In this document: positions 33,153-42,441 of the stretch, piece by piece
Position numbering within the stretch: the first letter of the stretch is position 1
Layout: each line of letters begins with the position of its first letter
The notes under the pieces: generated by a model
The model's input: only the letters and a program-made list of their open reading frames with translations
Told to the model about the DNA's origin: nothing
Database searches by the model: none
Program-made: the position numbers and the translations under genes
Assembly (NCBI GenBank): GCA_016207825.1
Contig: JACQZI010000029.1
Coordinates: 1-51,425, forward strand
DNA: 51,425 nt
Direction of reading: 5' to 3'
Source of the DNA: Planctomycetota bacterium
GTDB taxonomy: Bacteria > Planctomycetota > MHYJ01 > JACQXL01 > JACQZI01

Positions 33153-34460
33153 TCAGGCGGATTTTTGCTCGGAAGCATTTTTTAATATGTGCGGCTTAAT
33201 AGTCTCTTCCTTGTTTACCATCTTATCCGTAATCTCGTATTTTCGGTGTTGCTTGTCGTTGGGAAGTTCGAACATGGTTTCCAGCATCAGTTCTTCGATA
33301 ATCGCTCTCAGGGCACGCGCGCCGGTCTTTTTCTCAAGCGCTTTTTTGGCTATTGTTTCCAATGCCGGGCGGGTAAATGCCAAATCGGCATTTTCCATAC
33401 GGAAGAATTCCTGGTATTGTCTGATAATGGCGTTTTTAGGTTCGGTTAATATTTTAATCAGCGCTTCCATCCCAAGAGGGCGGACGATGCAGGTGACTGG
33501 GAAGCGGCCGATAAACTCCGGTATTATCCCGAATTCCATCAGGTCTTCCGGCTCAACCCGCTCCAGAATGTCCCCCAATTCCATGGCGCTTAAATCTTTG
33601 ACATCTGCCTTAAACCCGATTTGTTTCCTGCCGATACGGCGTCCGATGATATGCTCAATTCCGTCGAATGTTCCGCCGCCGATAAATAATATATGCTTGG
33701 TATCTATCCGGATATATTCCTGCTCAGGGTGCTTCCGTCCGCCCTGTGGAGGGACGTTGCTGATGGTGCCTTCCAGTATTTTCAACAAACCCTGCTGGAC
33801 TCCTTCACCGGAGACATCACGGGTAATGGAAGGGTTATCATGAGTGCGTGCAATTTTATCTATTTCATCGATATAAACAATACCCCGCTCAGCACGCTCC
33901 AAGTCAAAATTAGCGGCTTGGATCAGGCGCAGAAGGAGGTTTTCCACATCTTCGCCGACATAGCCTGCTTCGGTTAAGGTCGTCGCATCGCCGATGGCGA
34001 AAGGAACGTCTAAAATCTTGGCGAGGGTTCGCGCCAAGAGCGTTTTGCCGCATCCGGTCGGGCCGATTAAAAGGACATTACTCTTTTCCAGTTCGACATC
34101 GCTTGCGGGGTTTGGGTTAAGAATCCGTTTATAATGATTATTCACCGCCACAGAAAGGATTTTCTTGGTGCGATCCTGTCCGATAATATATTCATCAAGG
34201 GCTTTTTTTATCTCTTTTGGAATAGGCAGTTTGGTAATTGTCGGAGTTTTTTTTTCTCCACCTGGAACGGACGGGCGTTGAATGGTTTTTCCGGGTTTTA
34301 CCATGCGGTTACATAATTCAAGGCAATCCAGGCAGATGGCAATCCCGTCGGGACCGCCGATTAGCTGCTGAATCGGAATTCTTCGTCCGCAGAAAGAGCA
34401 GTGATCACTGCTTTTATAACCGCTGTTGCCGGTATTTGTGCTTTTACGTGGTTTTCTCAT
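33153..34460 (-). CDS. clpX: ATP-dependent unfoldase ClpX
   Basis: The 435-residue product has the N-terminal zinc-binding domain with Cys21, Cys24, Cys43 and Cys46 that recruits substrates and adaptors, then an AAA+ module: Walker A GPTGCGKT, Walker [11 protein letters not shown], the RIGRKQIGF segment containing the IGF-type loop that docks on ClpP, and sensor motifs near the C-terminus ([14 protein letters not shown]). It unfolds tagged proteins and feeds them to ClpP. Its ATG overlaps the clpP stop by 4 nt (ATGA), so translation is coupled. A weak hairpin (ATTCGG 33129-33134, CCGAAT 33148-33153) at its stop may be a terminator. Confidence 0.97.
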   Translation of the reverse strand: MRKPRKSTNTGNSGYKSSDHCSFCGRRIPIQQLIGGPDGIAICLDCLELCNRMVKPGKTIQRPSVPGGEKKTPTITKLPIPKEIKKALDEYIIGQDRTKKILSVAVNNHYKRILNPNPASDVELEKSNVLLIGPTGCGKTLLARTLAKILDVPFAIGDATTLTEAGYVGEDVENLLLRLIQAANFDLERAERGIVYIDEIDKIARTHDNPSITRDVSGEGVQQGLLKILEGTISNVPPQGGRKHPEQEYIRIDTKHILFIGGGTFDGIEHIIGRRIGRKQIGFKADVKDLSAMELGDILERVEPEDLMEFGIIPEFIGRFPVTCIVRPLGMEALIKILTEPKNAIIRQYQEFFRMENADLAFTRPALETIAKKALEKKTGARALRAIIEELMLETMFELPNDKQHRKYEITDKMVNKEETIKPHILKNASEQKSA

Positions 34461-35098
34461 TTCTTGGGTAAATCCTTCATCGTTTCCAGGACTTCATCTG
34501 CTATGCCGTAATCTTTCGCTTCTTGAGCGGACATAAAGAAATCCCGGTCGGCGTCTTTTTCTATCTTGGCAAGCTGTTGTCCCGTGTGTTTGGCAATAAT
34601 ATTATTTAGCCTCTGCTTCAGCTTGATGATTTCCTCTGCCTGTATTTTTATATCGGTGGCATCTCCCTGCGCGCCGCCCCACGGCTGGTGCACCATTACG
34701 CGGGCATTCGGCAGGACATAACGTTTGCCTTTTTTCCCGGCGGCCAATAAAACCGCACCCATGCTGGCGGCCTGCCCGATGCAGTAGGTTGCCACATCGC
34801 ACTGGATAAACTGCATGGTATCATATATTGCCAGGCCGGCGGTTACGGAGCCGCCCGGCGAGTTGATATAGAGATTGATATCCTGTTCCTTGTTTTCCAT
34901 CTGAAGGAAAAGCATTTGGGCGATAATCAGGTTGGCAAAATAATCGTCAATCGGCGAGCCGATAAAAATGATGCGGTCTTTCAATAACCGCGACCAGATA
35001 TCATAGGAACGCTCCCCGCGCCCGGTTTTTTCCACCACTATCGGAACGAGGTAATCCATATAAGCTTCGTGTTTTGGCTCAGGCTTTGACATATTCAT
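34457..35098 (-). CDS. clpP: ATP-dependent Clp protease proteolytic subunit ClpP
   Basis: The 213-residue product has the full catalytic triad: Ser112 in AASMGA, His137 in VMVHQP, and Asp186 in the DADRDFFMS segment, with spacing as in E. coli ClpP. NSPGGSV and the QAASMG block are classical. It forms the double-heptamer chamber used with ClpX. Residues 1-20 probably contain the N-terminal loop and any propeptide. GGAG lies 8 nt before ATG 35098. It sits between tig and clpX in the standard gene order. Confidence 0.97.
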   Translation of the reverse strand: MNMSKPEPKHEAYMDYLVPIVVEKTGRGERSYDIWSRLLKDRIIFIGSPIDDYFANLIIAQMLFLQMENKEQDINLYINSPGGSVTAGLAIYDTMQFIQCDVATYCIGQAASMGAVLLAAGKKGKRYVLPNARVMVHQPWGGAQGDATDIKIQAEEIIKLKQRLNNIIAKHTGQQLAKIEKDADRDFFMSAQEAKDYGIADEVLETMKDLPKK

Positions 35099-35129
35099 TT
35101 ACAAGTCTCCTTATATGCCGTAATGTATC

Positions 35130-36428
35130 TTAATCGGTTAATTTAGCGCTTTCTCTTAAGAACTTTCTTACTTTTTCCTCGCGTAACTCATTCCTTAACT
35201 GCCCCATCATATCGTTCTTTTCATAGTAAGCCTGGACTTCGTTGGGCCATTTACGGTTGCGGGCGGCGATTTCATTGATCCGCTCTTTCATGTCATTTTC
35301 CGTAACGAATATTTTTTCCTGCTTTGCAATATGTTCAATAATGTAGTGTATCTTTAAATCCTTAATAACCGTTTCTCGGTTTGCCGTTTTATTCTTTTCA
35401 ATATGCTCTTTCACTTCATGTTCCGGCATGCCCTGGTATGCCATGAGCATTGCCTGGCGTTTTTGCATATATTCAGCGCCGCGCTCAACAAGTGTTTCCG
35501 GCAAGGCAAAATCCATTGATTTATAGATTTCCTCGATTATTTCTTCTTCTGTTTTACGGTCAGCCAGGCGTTCTTTTTCCGCCCGGATGCCTTTTTCCAG
35601 TTCTTTTTTCAAGGCATCCAAGGATTCCAACCCCATTTCCTTTGCCCAAGAATCGGTGACTTCAGGAAGCTTCATCATTTTGTGGTCTTTGAGAGTTATT
35701 TTTAGCGTAACGGGTTTTCCGGACAGATCCTTTTTCTGGAAATCTGCAGGGACAGCCAGGCTGATTTCTTTGGTATCATTAAGCTTCATACCGCTTAAGG
35801 CCCCCATGATTTCCTTGGATGGCTTGCCGAAAACGTTTATTTCAGGGCCGTAAATCAGTTCGACGTTTTCCCGTTTTTCAACCGTTTTCCCTTCGGAAAG
35901 CATTTCCTGATCGATGATGACTACATCGCCTTCTTTCATTTTCACGTCCTTTTCTGTCGGGACGTATTCGCGGCTTGAATGCTGCAGCTTTTCCAAGGCG
36001 TCTTTAATATCCTTGTCGGTAACCTCGACTTTTACCTTTTTGGCGTGCACACCTTTATACTTTGCCTTTTCAAGATTGATGGTAGGAGCAATTTCCATGG
36101 TAAACTCAAAAGAAAGTTCGGTTTTTTCGTCAAGCGTCAGCTTTTCAGTGTCGATAACCGGTTCGACCGCCGGGGTGAGGTTTTTTTCCTTAAGGATGGT
36201 GCTGTATGATTCACTGATGATTTCCATTTTTGTGTCTTCCCTGATGGCCTTGCCGAACTTGCGTTCGACCAGACCTTGCGGGGCGTGCCCTTTGCGAAAA
36301 CCGGGGATAACCGTATTCTCGATGAAGTCCTTATATTTCTCATCAAGCTTTTTCTTGATAGTTTCCTTCGGGATTCCGACCTTTACTGATAATTTGCACG
36401 GGCCCACTTCTTTAATTTCTGTCTGCAT
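35130..36428 (-). CDS. tig: Trigger factor (ribosome-associated chaperone and prolyl isomerase)
   Basis: The product has the ribosome-binding signature GFRKGHAP in the N-terminal domain, a central FKBP-type prolyl isomerase domain (about 160-250, with VKMKEGDVVIIDQEM), and a long helical C-terminal chaperone domain. It binds nascent chains at the ribosome exit tunnel. I start it at ATG 36428 (432 residues) because AAGGAAGG lies upstream; a TTG 18 nt earlier is in frame but would include that site. The order tig-clpP-clpX matches many bacteria. The promoter at 36492-36464 probably drives all three. Confidence 0.95.
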   Translation of the reverse strand: MQTEIKEVGPCKLSVKVGIPKETIKKKLDEKYKDFIENTVIPGFRKGHAPQGLVERKFGKAIREDTKMEIISESYSTILKEKNLTPAVEPVIDTEKLTLDEKTELSFEFTMEIAPTINLEKAKYKGVHAKKVKVEVTDKDIKDALEKLQHSSREYVPTEKDVKMKEGDVVIIDQEMLSEGKTVEKRENVELIYGPEINVFGKPSKEIMGALSGMKLNDTKEISLAVPADFQKKDLSGKPVTLKITLKDHKMMKLPEVTDSWAKEMGLESLDALKKELEKGIRAEKERLADRKTEEEIIEEIYKSMDFALPETLVERGAEYMQKRQAMLMAYQGMPEHEVKEHIEKNKTANRETVIKDLKIHYIIEHIAKQEKIFVTENDMKERINEIAARNRKWPNEVQAYYEKNDMMGQLRNELREEKVRKFLRESAKLTD

Positions 36429-36463
36429 ATTTACCTTCCTTTTCAATAAGATTTAAACGTCCT

Positions 36464-36492
36464 ATTATAGCGATTTATCCTTTACATATCAA
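36464..36492 (-). promoter_or_regulatory. Promoter of tig-clpP-clpX
   Basis: On the minus strand TTGATA (36492-36487), 17-nt spacer, TATAAT (36469-36464), 35 nt before ATG 36428. Confidence 0.7.
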
Positions 36493-36561
36493 GTTTTTTA
36501 ATTGTTCAGCCGATATATACAATAACATAAAAATAATTCAACGAGTTGAAGGAGTCATGAT

Positions 36562-37251
36562 ATGATGAATATTTTAGTGGTAGACCCGAACGGCGATTAC
36601 GGCAGCCTCGTTAAAGGTGTATTGATGAGCAAGCATTTCGGAGTATCGGTATCAATGGAATTGTCAGAAGCACAGGATAAAATAAATACCGGACTCTTTG
36701 ATATTATCTGCGTTGATACAGATGCTCCCAAAGTGACTGGTTTTATAAACGAAGCGAACGGGTTGGTGCCGGAGGCGCCGATTATCACTCTTTCCGAAAA
36801 AGAAGACACGATGAAAAAAGTATTTCGTAATATTACAAAACCGATAAGTTTAGCCGATTTGATAAAAGCAGTCAGAGAAAGCACGACACGGTTAGACGGG
36901 ATAAAATGTGCATCGGCACATAAAGGTTTGGTGTTACCGGTCGAACTTGCCGCAGGCAAAGAACAAATAAAGTGCAAAGTTACCGAATTAGGCTTTAAAG
37001 GGGCATTGGTCGAACCGGTGGACGCCGCCGCAGAACCGCTCAAACAGTTTGCCCGGTTCTTCACCCAGAAACTGAAGAATTTCACGACCTCGCTATTGAA
37101 TAAAGAGCAGACTATTTTAAAGGTAACGGCCAAGCTGGCTTATACCGAGCAATCGCCTGATTTGAACATACGCCGGGCCGGGTTGGTTTTCCAGTCAATC
37201 AGCGCGGATGAAAAGAAAATACTGGAAGGCTTACTGGCTAACGCTGCGTAA
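36562..37251 (+). CDS. Receiver-like domain joined to a PilZ-like domain
   Basis: Residues 1-110 look like a response-regulator receiver: ILVVDPNGDYG at the first strand, Asp52 in IICVDTD at the phospho-acceptor position, and NITKPIS carrying the conserved Lys. The first strand has a single Asp (Asp8) where two acidic residues are usual, so phosphorylation is uncertain. Residues ~115-229 resemble a PilZ domain (LVLPVELAAG, VTELGFKGALVEP, LVFQSIS), but the RxxxR cyclic-di-GMP motif is not evident. It may be a signalling output protein working by protein contact. GGAG 7 nt before ATG 36562 sets the start. It is divergent from tig, and 199 nt separate it from the next gene. Confidence 0.65.
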   Translation: MMNILVVDPNGDYGSLVKGVLMSKHFGVSVSMELSEAQDKINTGLFDIICVDTDAPKVTGFINEANGLVPEAPIITLSEKEDTMKKVFRNITKPISLADLIKAVRESTTRLDGIKCASAHKGLVLPVELAAGKEQIKCKVTELGFKGALVEPVDAAAEPLKQFARFFTQKLKNFTTSLLNKEQTILKVTAKLAYTEQSPDLNIRRAGLVFQSISADEKKILEGLLANAA

Positions 37252-37312
37252 GGCATCCGGATTGTTTCTGCGTTTCTTATATCCGCCATCAGAAGGCTAT
37301 TTCTAATTTATC

Positions 37313-37343
37313 TTGACATTTTTTGCCTAAACTGGCAGTTTAG
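37313..37343 (+). promoter_or_regulatory. -35 element with a perfect 17-nt palindromic operator candidate
   Basis: TTGACA at 37313-37318 is followed at 37327-37343 by CTAAACTGGCAGTTTAG, a perfect dyad with 8-bp arms around one base. It occupies the spacer and -10 position, so a bound protein would block transcription. A -10 is not clear. A related 17-mer lies over the ExbD promoter at 44913-44929. Confidence 0.6.
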
Positions 37344-37450
37344 ATGCTCCGTAATCAATTATGAAGAAACTATTTCGCAGCATTTTCCTCAACCTCATCC
37401 TCGCATACGTTAAATTAAAAGGTAATCCTTATGAAATGGAAGGAGTTGAT

Positions 37451-38287
37451 ATGAAACCAAGCAAAGCCCCGATGTATATTATAATCATTCTCATGGGTTT
37501 GATATTGGCCGGAGTCTGGCTGGGTATGGGCATGAAATTCATGCCGGATATGGCGATGGGGAATTCCATAAGGGTTGTATACAGCCATTCCAAAGAGGAA
37601 GATGCCGGCGTTCCCTACCGGTTTAACCTGACGGCGACTTCCACAAACGACTCAATCACGGTTAATGATATCAAGGCGTATTTTTTGAAGAAGAGCGATT
37701 TTATGAAGAAATATCCCGCTCTTAGCGCCGTTGATTTTGACTCGCAAACATTAAGCCAAGTATGGGAAGGTGATTTTTATACCGGTTCTTTTTCCCCTCT
37801 TGAGAAGAACGATAAATACTATTTCTTCCTGAAGGTAACAGATTCCACGGGGAAATCTTTCACCATACCTAAAGACGCGGTTGAAAAAGGCAAATATTAC
37901 CATGTCAGTTACAAGCAAAATCCTAATAAATGGGGATTACTTATACATATATTGCTCATGATGGTGGCTTTGATGTTCCTAATCCATGCGTTTTATTATG
38001 CCCTGAACTATATTTGGAATAAAACGGACTGGAATATAGGCAAAGGCGTGTGGTCCATGTTTTGGGGCACGCTTTGCTTCGGGATATCCGCGTTCCCCTT
38101 AGGTATGTGGGTGGAATACGAAAAATACGGCACCCTCTGGACGGGATTCCCTTTAGGAACGGATATTACGGACAGCAAATCACTTTTCAATTTCCTTTAT
38201 TGGTTTGTTATACTCATTCTTATGAAGGGAACTATCCTTAAAAAGGACCATGATAAAAACATCATCGGCAAAAAGGCAGTTGCCTAG
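37451..38287 (+). CDS. Polytopic membrane protein A, probably truncated by an amber codon
   Basis: I start it at ATG 37451 because GGAAGGAG lies 5 nt upstream; an in-frame ATG 90 nt earlier has no such site. The 278-residue product has one N-terminal helix (about 9-28), an exported beta-rich domain (about 45-150), and three helices near 160-270 with WTGFPLGTDITDSKS between the last two. It is a paralogue of the next gene. Its frame stops at TAG (38285-38287) where the paralogue has Trp, and then continues 21 codons (LTLLGAVLTMLVRF...) matching the paralogue's final helix. So the last membrane helix is lost through a TGG-to-TAG change. Function unknown. Confidence 0.7.
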   Translation: MKPSKAPMYIIIILMGLILAGVWLGMGMKFMPDMAMGNSIRVVYSHSKEEDAGVPYRFNLTATSTNDSITVNDIKAYFLKKSDFMKKYPALSAVDFDSQTLSQVWEGDFYTGSFSPLEKNDKYYFFLKVTDSTGKSFTIPKDAVEKGKYYHVSYKQNPNKWGLLIHILLMMVALMFLIHAFYYALNYIWNKTDWNIGKGVWSMFWGTLCFGISAFPLGMWVEYEKYGTLWTGFPLGTDITDSKSLFNFLYWFVILILMKGTILKKDHDKNIIGKKAVA

Positions 38288-38371
38288 CTGACGCTTTTGG
38301 GCGCGGTTTTGACTATGCTGGTGAGATTTGCCATTCCCCACGGGGATTTATAATAAGAAAGGATGATTAAT

Positions 38372-39283
38372 ATGCCAGATACACCTAATGAAAAACCCTC
38401 AACGTTTCCCAAGTGGCCGCTCTACCTGACAATATTATTCGGCCTGATTGTGGGCGTTTTTTATTCGATGGACTCGATGACCTCCGCCACGATAAAGCAT
38501 AAGCCAATACAAGTCGGCCCTTACACCGTTGAAATTACCGTGCGCGACAATCCGACACTCGAAACACCGGTGACTTTCCCGCTTGTGGTGACTTCGGAAA
38601 AGCAGCCTAGGGAAGTAAAACTGGTTTATTATTCGCTTAATAAGGAAGAAGCATATCCGACAATGGTGCATAAATTACCGCCCAAGGAAAAGGAATTGAG
38701 CGAAACGGATATGCAGCCCGCCGGAAAAAGCGGTTTTTACGTCGCTAAGTTGCCGCCATTGGGAATGGCCGAGATGTATTATTATAATATTAAGCTGACA
38801 GATGAAAACGGGCAATCGTTCAACCTCCACGAGAAAAACGCCAACATCGTCTATAAAAGGAAAGGCATCAGCATTGTTACCCTTATTCATTTTGTATTAA
38901 TGGTCATGGTCATCTTCTTCCTGTTCCATGCAATATATTACGCCCTGATGCATATCGCGACAAACGGCGGTTTTACGATAAAGAAAGCTTTTAATAATGT
39001 TTTCTGGAGCACACTGTTTTTCTTTATCACCAGCTTTCCGATCGGCTGTTGGGTTTCGTATAATGCCTACGGCAATCCCTGGACCGGTATACCAATTGTC
39101 TGGGATCCGAATGACGTGGATAATAAAAGCCTGGGGATATTCATCTATTGGTTAATTATTATCCTGCTTTTAAAAGGACTAGATAAAGGTAAGAATAAAA
39201 TCGGGACAAAGGCTTTCGCATGGCTGAGCCTTTTGGGTTCAATCCTGACGATACTTTTATTTATAACCGGCGGGCACAGATAA
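38372..39283 (+). CDS. Polytopic membrane protein B, paralogue of protein A
   Basis: ATG 38372 follows GAAAGGA by 8 nt; an ATG 9 nt earlier is in frame. The product has an N-terminal helix (about residues 15-33), an exported domain of about 130 residues that looks beta-rich (GPYTVEITVRDNP, PREVKLVYYSLNKEE, GMAEMYYYNIKLTDENGQSF), and four C-terminal helices. WTGIPIVWDPNDVDNKS lies between the second and third of these, matching WTGFPLGTD in protein A. The final helix AWLSLLGSILTILLF is intact. The layout suggests a pair that forms a hetero- or homodimeric membrane complex. No cofactor-binding motif was recognised and I do not assign a function. Confidence 0.72.
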   Translation: MPDTPNEKPSTFPKWPLYLTILFGLIVGVFYSMDSMTSATIKHKPIQVGPYTVEITVRDNPTLETPVTFPLVVTSEKQPREVKLVYYSLNKEEAYPTMVHKLPPKEKELSETDMQPAGKSGFYVAKLPPLGMAEMYYYNIKLTDENGQSFNLHEKNANIVYKRKGISIVTLIHFVLMVMVIFFLFHAIYYALMHIATNGGFTIKKAFNNVFWSTLFFFITSFPIGCWVSYNAYGNPWTGIPIVWDPNDVDNKSLGIFIYWLIIILLLKGLDKGKNKIGTKAFAWLSLLGSILTILLFITGGHR

Positions 39284-39289
39284 CGTTTG

Positions 39290-40564
39290 CTATTTAAAAT
39301 ACCCGGTTAAATCCGTTAGTTTTACTTGCGTTTCTTTGCCGGTGTGCATCTCTTTTACGTTAGCTAAATCGGCAGATTTACTTGTCCCGATAAAAATGAC
39401 ATATTTAACATTAAGTTTTGAAGCCATCCTCATCTGTGAATTCAAACTGCGGCTTTCATAATCCGTATCCGCGCTAATTTTCGCCTTGCGTAAATCCGCC
39501 AGTAATTTTAACGCGGTTTCTTTGAGGGAAGCATCTGCAAGAGCTATAAAGGCTGTTAGGTCGGGCAATTTAATGTTTTTATCCGACGGAACCGTATTCT
39601 CTGACTTTAACGCGATGATTATCCGCTCTATTCCCAAGGCGCAGCCCATAGCGCCTAAATTTTGCCCGCCTAGGGACGAGATAAGGTTATCATAACGCCC
39701 TCCCCCGCCGAGCGCATCCTGTGCCCCTAATGTCGGGTAGGTTATTTCATAGACGGTTCCGGTGTAATAATCAAGGCCGCGGACTAAAGCCGAATCAAGC
39801 CTATATTGCACGTTAGACGCATTCAAGTAGCTCTGCACTGTTTTAAAGCGGGTCTTGCATTCATCGCACATATTCTCGCTAACGCTAAAACCTTTAATTA
39901 TTTCACGGCACTTCGGATTTTTGCAATCAAACACCCGCAGAATATTCACATCAAAGCGCGTTCGGCAGTTTGGGCAAAGTCCTTGTTTTGCAGGTTCCAA
40001 ATGTTTGCGCAACATTGAAGTATATATTACCCGGCATTTGGCACAGCCCAGCGAGTTAAGCCTTACTTCATGCTTATTCAGCCCTAATTCCCCAAACAAC
40101 TGGGCATTCATTTGGATAATCTCGGCATCCAGCGCAGGGTCGGTTGAACCGATAGCTTCTACGTTTAATTGGTGAAACTGCCTTAAGCGGCCTTTTTGCG
40201 GGCGCTCGTGCCGGAAAGCGGGACCGATGGAATAAAGCTTGCGGAAGGCTTGAGTTTTCTCCATGCTGTGTTCGATATATGAACGGACAACTGATGCCGT
40301 GAATTCAGGCCTTAACGAGAAGGATTCATTCTCATCCGAGCCGGTTGCGGAAACATTATACATTTCTTTGGAAACGATATCAGTGGCATTACCTATTGAG
40401 CGGTTGAATAGGCGCGTTTCCTCAAATATCGGCGTGCGGATTTCTTTATAACCGTATCTTTCGAATACGGCGCGGGCGGTTTCCTCCACAAAACGCCAGT
40501 ATGGAATCTCATCCGGCAAAATGTCAGCAGTGCCCCTCGGGGTTGAATATGCTTTATCTTTCAT
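39290..40564 (-). CDS. hisS: Histidyl-tRNA synthetase
   Basis: This 424-residue class II synthetase has motif 1 near the N-terminus (PIFEETRLFNRSIG), motif 2 (AFRHERPQKGRLRQFHQ), the histidine-specific blocks LVRGLDYYTGTVYE and GGGGRYDNL, and motif 3 (GCALGIERI). Between them is a Cys-rich segment (GCAKCR, LCPNCR, DCKNPKC, MCDEC) found in many bacterial HisRS. A C-terminal anticodon-binding domain follows (about 330-424). It charges tRNA-His. The stop is TAG. It lies 51 nt downstream of the PRC/MgtE-N protein and may be co-transcribed with it or use its own promoter. Confidence 0.96.
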   Translation of the reverse strand: MKDKAYSTPRGTADILPDEIPYWRFVEETARAVFERYGYKEIRTPIFEETRLFNRSIGNATDIVSKEMYNVSATGSDENESFSLRPEFTASVVRSYIEHSMEKTQAFRKLYSIGPAFRHERPQKGRLRQFHQLNVEAIGSTDPALDAEIIQMNAQLFGELGLNKHEVRLNSLGCAKCRVIYTSMLRKHLEPAKQGLCPNCRTRFDVNILRVFDCKNPKCREIIKGFSVSENMCDECKTRFKTVQSYLNASNVQYRLDSALVRGLDYYTGTVYEITYPTLGAQDALGGGGRYDNLISSLGGQNLGAMGCALGIERIIIALKSENTVPSDKNIKLPDLTAFIALADASLKETALKLLADLRKAKISADTDYESRSLNSQMRMASKLNVKYVIFIGTSKSADLANVKEMHTGKETQVKLTDLTGYFK

Positions 40565-40577
40565 AATTATCAGTCAT

Positions 40578-40607
40578 ATTATCGGGAAAATACGAGAGAA
40601 TTATCAA
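40578..40607 (-). promoter_or_regulatory. Possible hisS promoter
   Basis: On the minus strand TTGATA (40607-40602), 18-nt spacer, GATAAT (40583-40578), 13 nt before the hisS ATG. It lies entirely in the 51-nt gap after the upstream gene's stop. Confidence 0.4.
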
Positions 40608-40615
40608 TAAAGATT

Positions 40616-41908
40616 TTATTTGCGCGATTCAACCACAGCCGATACCACCCTGTCCACGGCATCCTTAAACATGATGATGCCCAAAAGCTTATTCTGGTTA
40701 TCGACAACCGGAATCGCTCCAAAACTATACTTAAGGAATAATTTAGCGGCTTTCTGTTCCGAAGCATTCGGTTTAATCTTGACTGCTCGAGTGTTCATTA
40801 TCTCGCTCAGTTTAGCCGTGGGTGCGGCTGACAACAGGCGGCGCAAAGTAACCACCCCTAATAATACCTGATTGGCATCCACGACATAGGCATAATATAA
40901 AGCCTGCACATTAGGAGCAAGCTCCTTGATTTTAGCGAATGACTGTTCCACAGTCATTTCCGGCGGCAAAGCGATGAATTTGTCCGTCATCAGCGAACCG
41001 GCGGTTTGGTCGGGGTGCACCATCAATTTCTTGATGGAATCGGAAACATTCGCGGGCAGCGGTTTTAGCATTTCCTCCCGCCTTTTCGGCGGCAAGTGCG
41101 ATAGCAAATCGGCCGCTTTATCCGGCAGCATTAAAGCTATTAAGTTAGCCCGTTTTTCCCGGTCAAGATTTTCAATTATCCTTCGTTGCCGTTCTATGGG
41201 CAGCTCCACCAGGACTTCGGCGGCAGTTTTTATATCCAGGGAACGGAACATTGCCAGTCGTTCATACCGGTCTAAATCCTGCAGGATATCGGCCAGATCA
41301 GCCGGATGTAATTCATTCAAACGCTGGCTGGTCGATTTTAACTGTATGGGTGCCAATCCAAAGTGATCGCTGCTACCAGGTAATTGCTGAACATGTTTCC
41401 ACGACACAAACTGCTCCGGCAACTTATACGAAAAAATCCATTCCATGATGCCATCAAGCCGTTTTTCCCATCCCAATCTTCTGGACAGAGCCCTGAAACC
41501 TATATCCATGTGAACGACCCAAATCTTATTTTGTTCCTTAAGCAAATGCAGGTCATTGACGCGCACAACCTTGCAGCCGGAAACATCAACGATTTGCTTG
41601 TCCAAAAAAGTATCCTTTAACATTAAGTCTTTGCCGTTAGCGATGTTTACGGGATTAACGATTGTTTCTTCTTTAACCCAGAGTTTTGTGACCGGCAACT
41701 CAAATGGCAAGATATCCTCCCATAAAACCACTCCTTTATCATGGAATAGCCCACGTTTGGTGATTAATTTATTTACTTCCGGATATATTTCTTTGGAATG
41801 GGCAATTATATCTACGATTTTGCCGACGAATTTGCGGCTTTTTTCACGATATAATTTCTTGCCGAGCAAATTCGTTAAAAATAAAAAATACTGCTGTCCG
41901 GTAATCAT
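40616..41908 (-). CDS. PRC-barrel/MgtE-N/CBS-domain protein without a channel domain
   Basis: The 430-residue soluble protein begins with PRC-barrel-like segments (about 25-135, with the repeated pattern KIVDII and KQIVDVSGCKVVRVNDLHLL). It then has an MgtE N-terminal superhelical domain (about 190-300; LNELHPADLADILQDLDRYERLAMF, LLSHLPPKRREEML) and a CBS pair (about 305-430; TAGSLMTDKFI, MNTRAVKI). In MgtE these last two domains sense Mg2+ and gate the channel; here the transmembrane domain is absent. Its start overlaps the stop of the upstream permease gene by 4 nt, so it is likely the regulatory subunit of that permease. The transported ion is unknown. Confidence 0.85.
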   Translation of the reverse strand: MITGQQYFLFLTNLLGKKLYREKSRKFVGKIVDIIAHSKEIYPEVNKLITKRGLFHDKGVVLWEDILPFELPVTKLWVKEETIVNPVNIANGKDLMLKDTFLDKQIVDVSGCKVVRVNDLHLLKEQNKIWVVHMDIGFRALSRRLGWEKRLDGIMEWIFSYKLPEQFVSWKHVQQLPGSSDHFGLAPIQLKSTSQRLNELHPADLADILQDLDRYERLAMFRSLDIKTAAEVLVELPIERQRRIIENLDREKRANLIALMLPDKAADLLSHLPPKRREEMLKPLPANVSDSIKKLMVHPDQTAGSLMTDKFIALPPEMTVEQSFAKIKELAPNVQALYYAYVVDANQVLLGVVTLRRLLSAAPTAKLSEIMNTRAVKIKPNASEQKAAKLFLKYSFGAIPVVDNQNKLLGIIMFKDAVDRVVSAVVESRK

Positions 41909-42441
41909 AATTTATCCGTAAAAAACACCATCGCGATTAAACCGGCAATCGGAGGGAAGAAAAAAGTGCAAGCCAGCCGTATCATGGTGAATTTCCATCC
42001 CAGTATGCCTATTTCCATCGGCATCCGGCTTACCGCCCATAAAGACCATGATGTAATAAAAGCGACCATGGTGGCGGTTCCGGCCCCGGCTTTCATTAAT
42101 CCGGCAGCCAAGGGGAGGCTTACGTAAGGGCCGCCGACCATAAAACCGCCCGAAACAGTCCCAACCAAGATTCCGCGAAAACCGGATTCTGCGCCAACCC
42201 ATTTAAGCATAAGCTCTTTTGGGATAAGCACCTGAACCATTCCGGCAACGATGAACGCGCATATCAGTAGTGGAGCAATTTCAAGCAGCATCTTAGCGGA
42301 TAACGTTATACCAGTCATATGCTTGTTTCCCCCCTTGAAATATGCCGTAAAGAAAAAGGCGAGCGCTAATATACCCATAATAATAGTCGGAACTAACATG
42401 GCAGACTTTCTCCTCTTTGTGGGGTTGCTGTTATCAATCAT
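41905..42441 (-). CDS. Half-size ArsP_1/DUF318-like permease
   Basis: The product has four or five hydrophobic helices and the family-like motif VGTVSGGFMVGGPYVSLPLAAGL, with Gly-rich kinks as in ArsP_1 (DUF318) permeases. Those are normally about twice this length, so this may dimerise. I start it at ATG 42441: AAGGA lies 8 nt upstream and the start overlaps the rmuC stop (ATGATTGA). In-frame ATGs at 42474, 42450 and 42399 are alternatives. Its stop overlaps the start of the PRC/MgtE-N/CBS gene, which suggests a two-component transporter with cytosolic gating. Substrate not determinable. Confidence 0.78.
   Translation of the reverse strand: MIDNSNPTKRRKSAMLVPTIIMGILALAFFFTAYFKGGNKHMTGITLSAKMLLEIAPLLICAFIVAGMVQVLIPKELMLKWVGAESGFRGILVGTVSGGFMVGGPYVSLPLAAGLMKAGAGTATMVAFITSWSLWAVSRMPMEIGILGWKFTMIRLACTFFFPPIAGLIAMVFFTDKL

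Noticed and set aside
37361-37450. Upstream 30-codon extension of membrane protein A
   Set aside because: The ATG at 37361 has no ribosome-binding site, while GGAAGGAG lies 5 nt before ATG 37451.
38285-38287. Genome-wide TAG recoding (for example pyrrolysine or an alternative code)
   Set aside because: TAG ends the MoaD-like protein directly after its required C-terminal Gly-Gly and also ends hisS and the AsmA-like gene at expected lengths.
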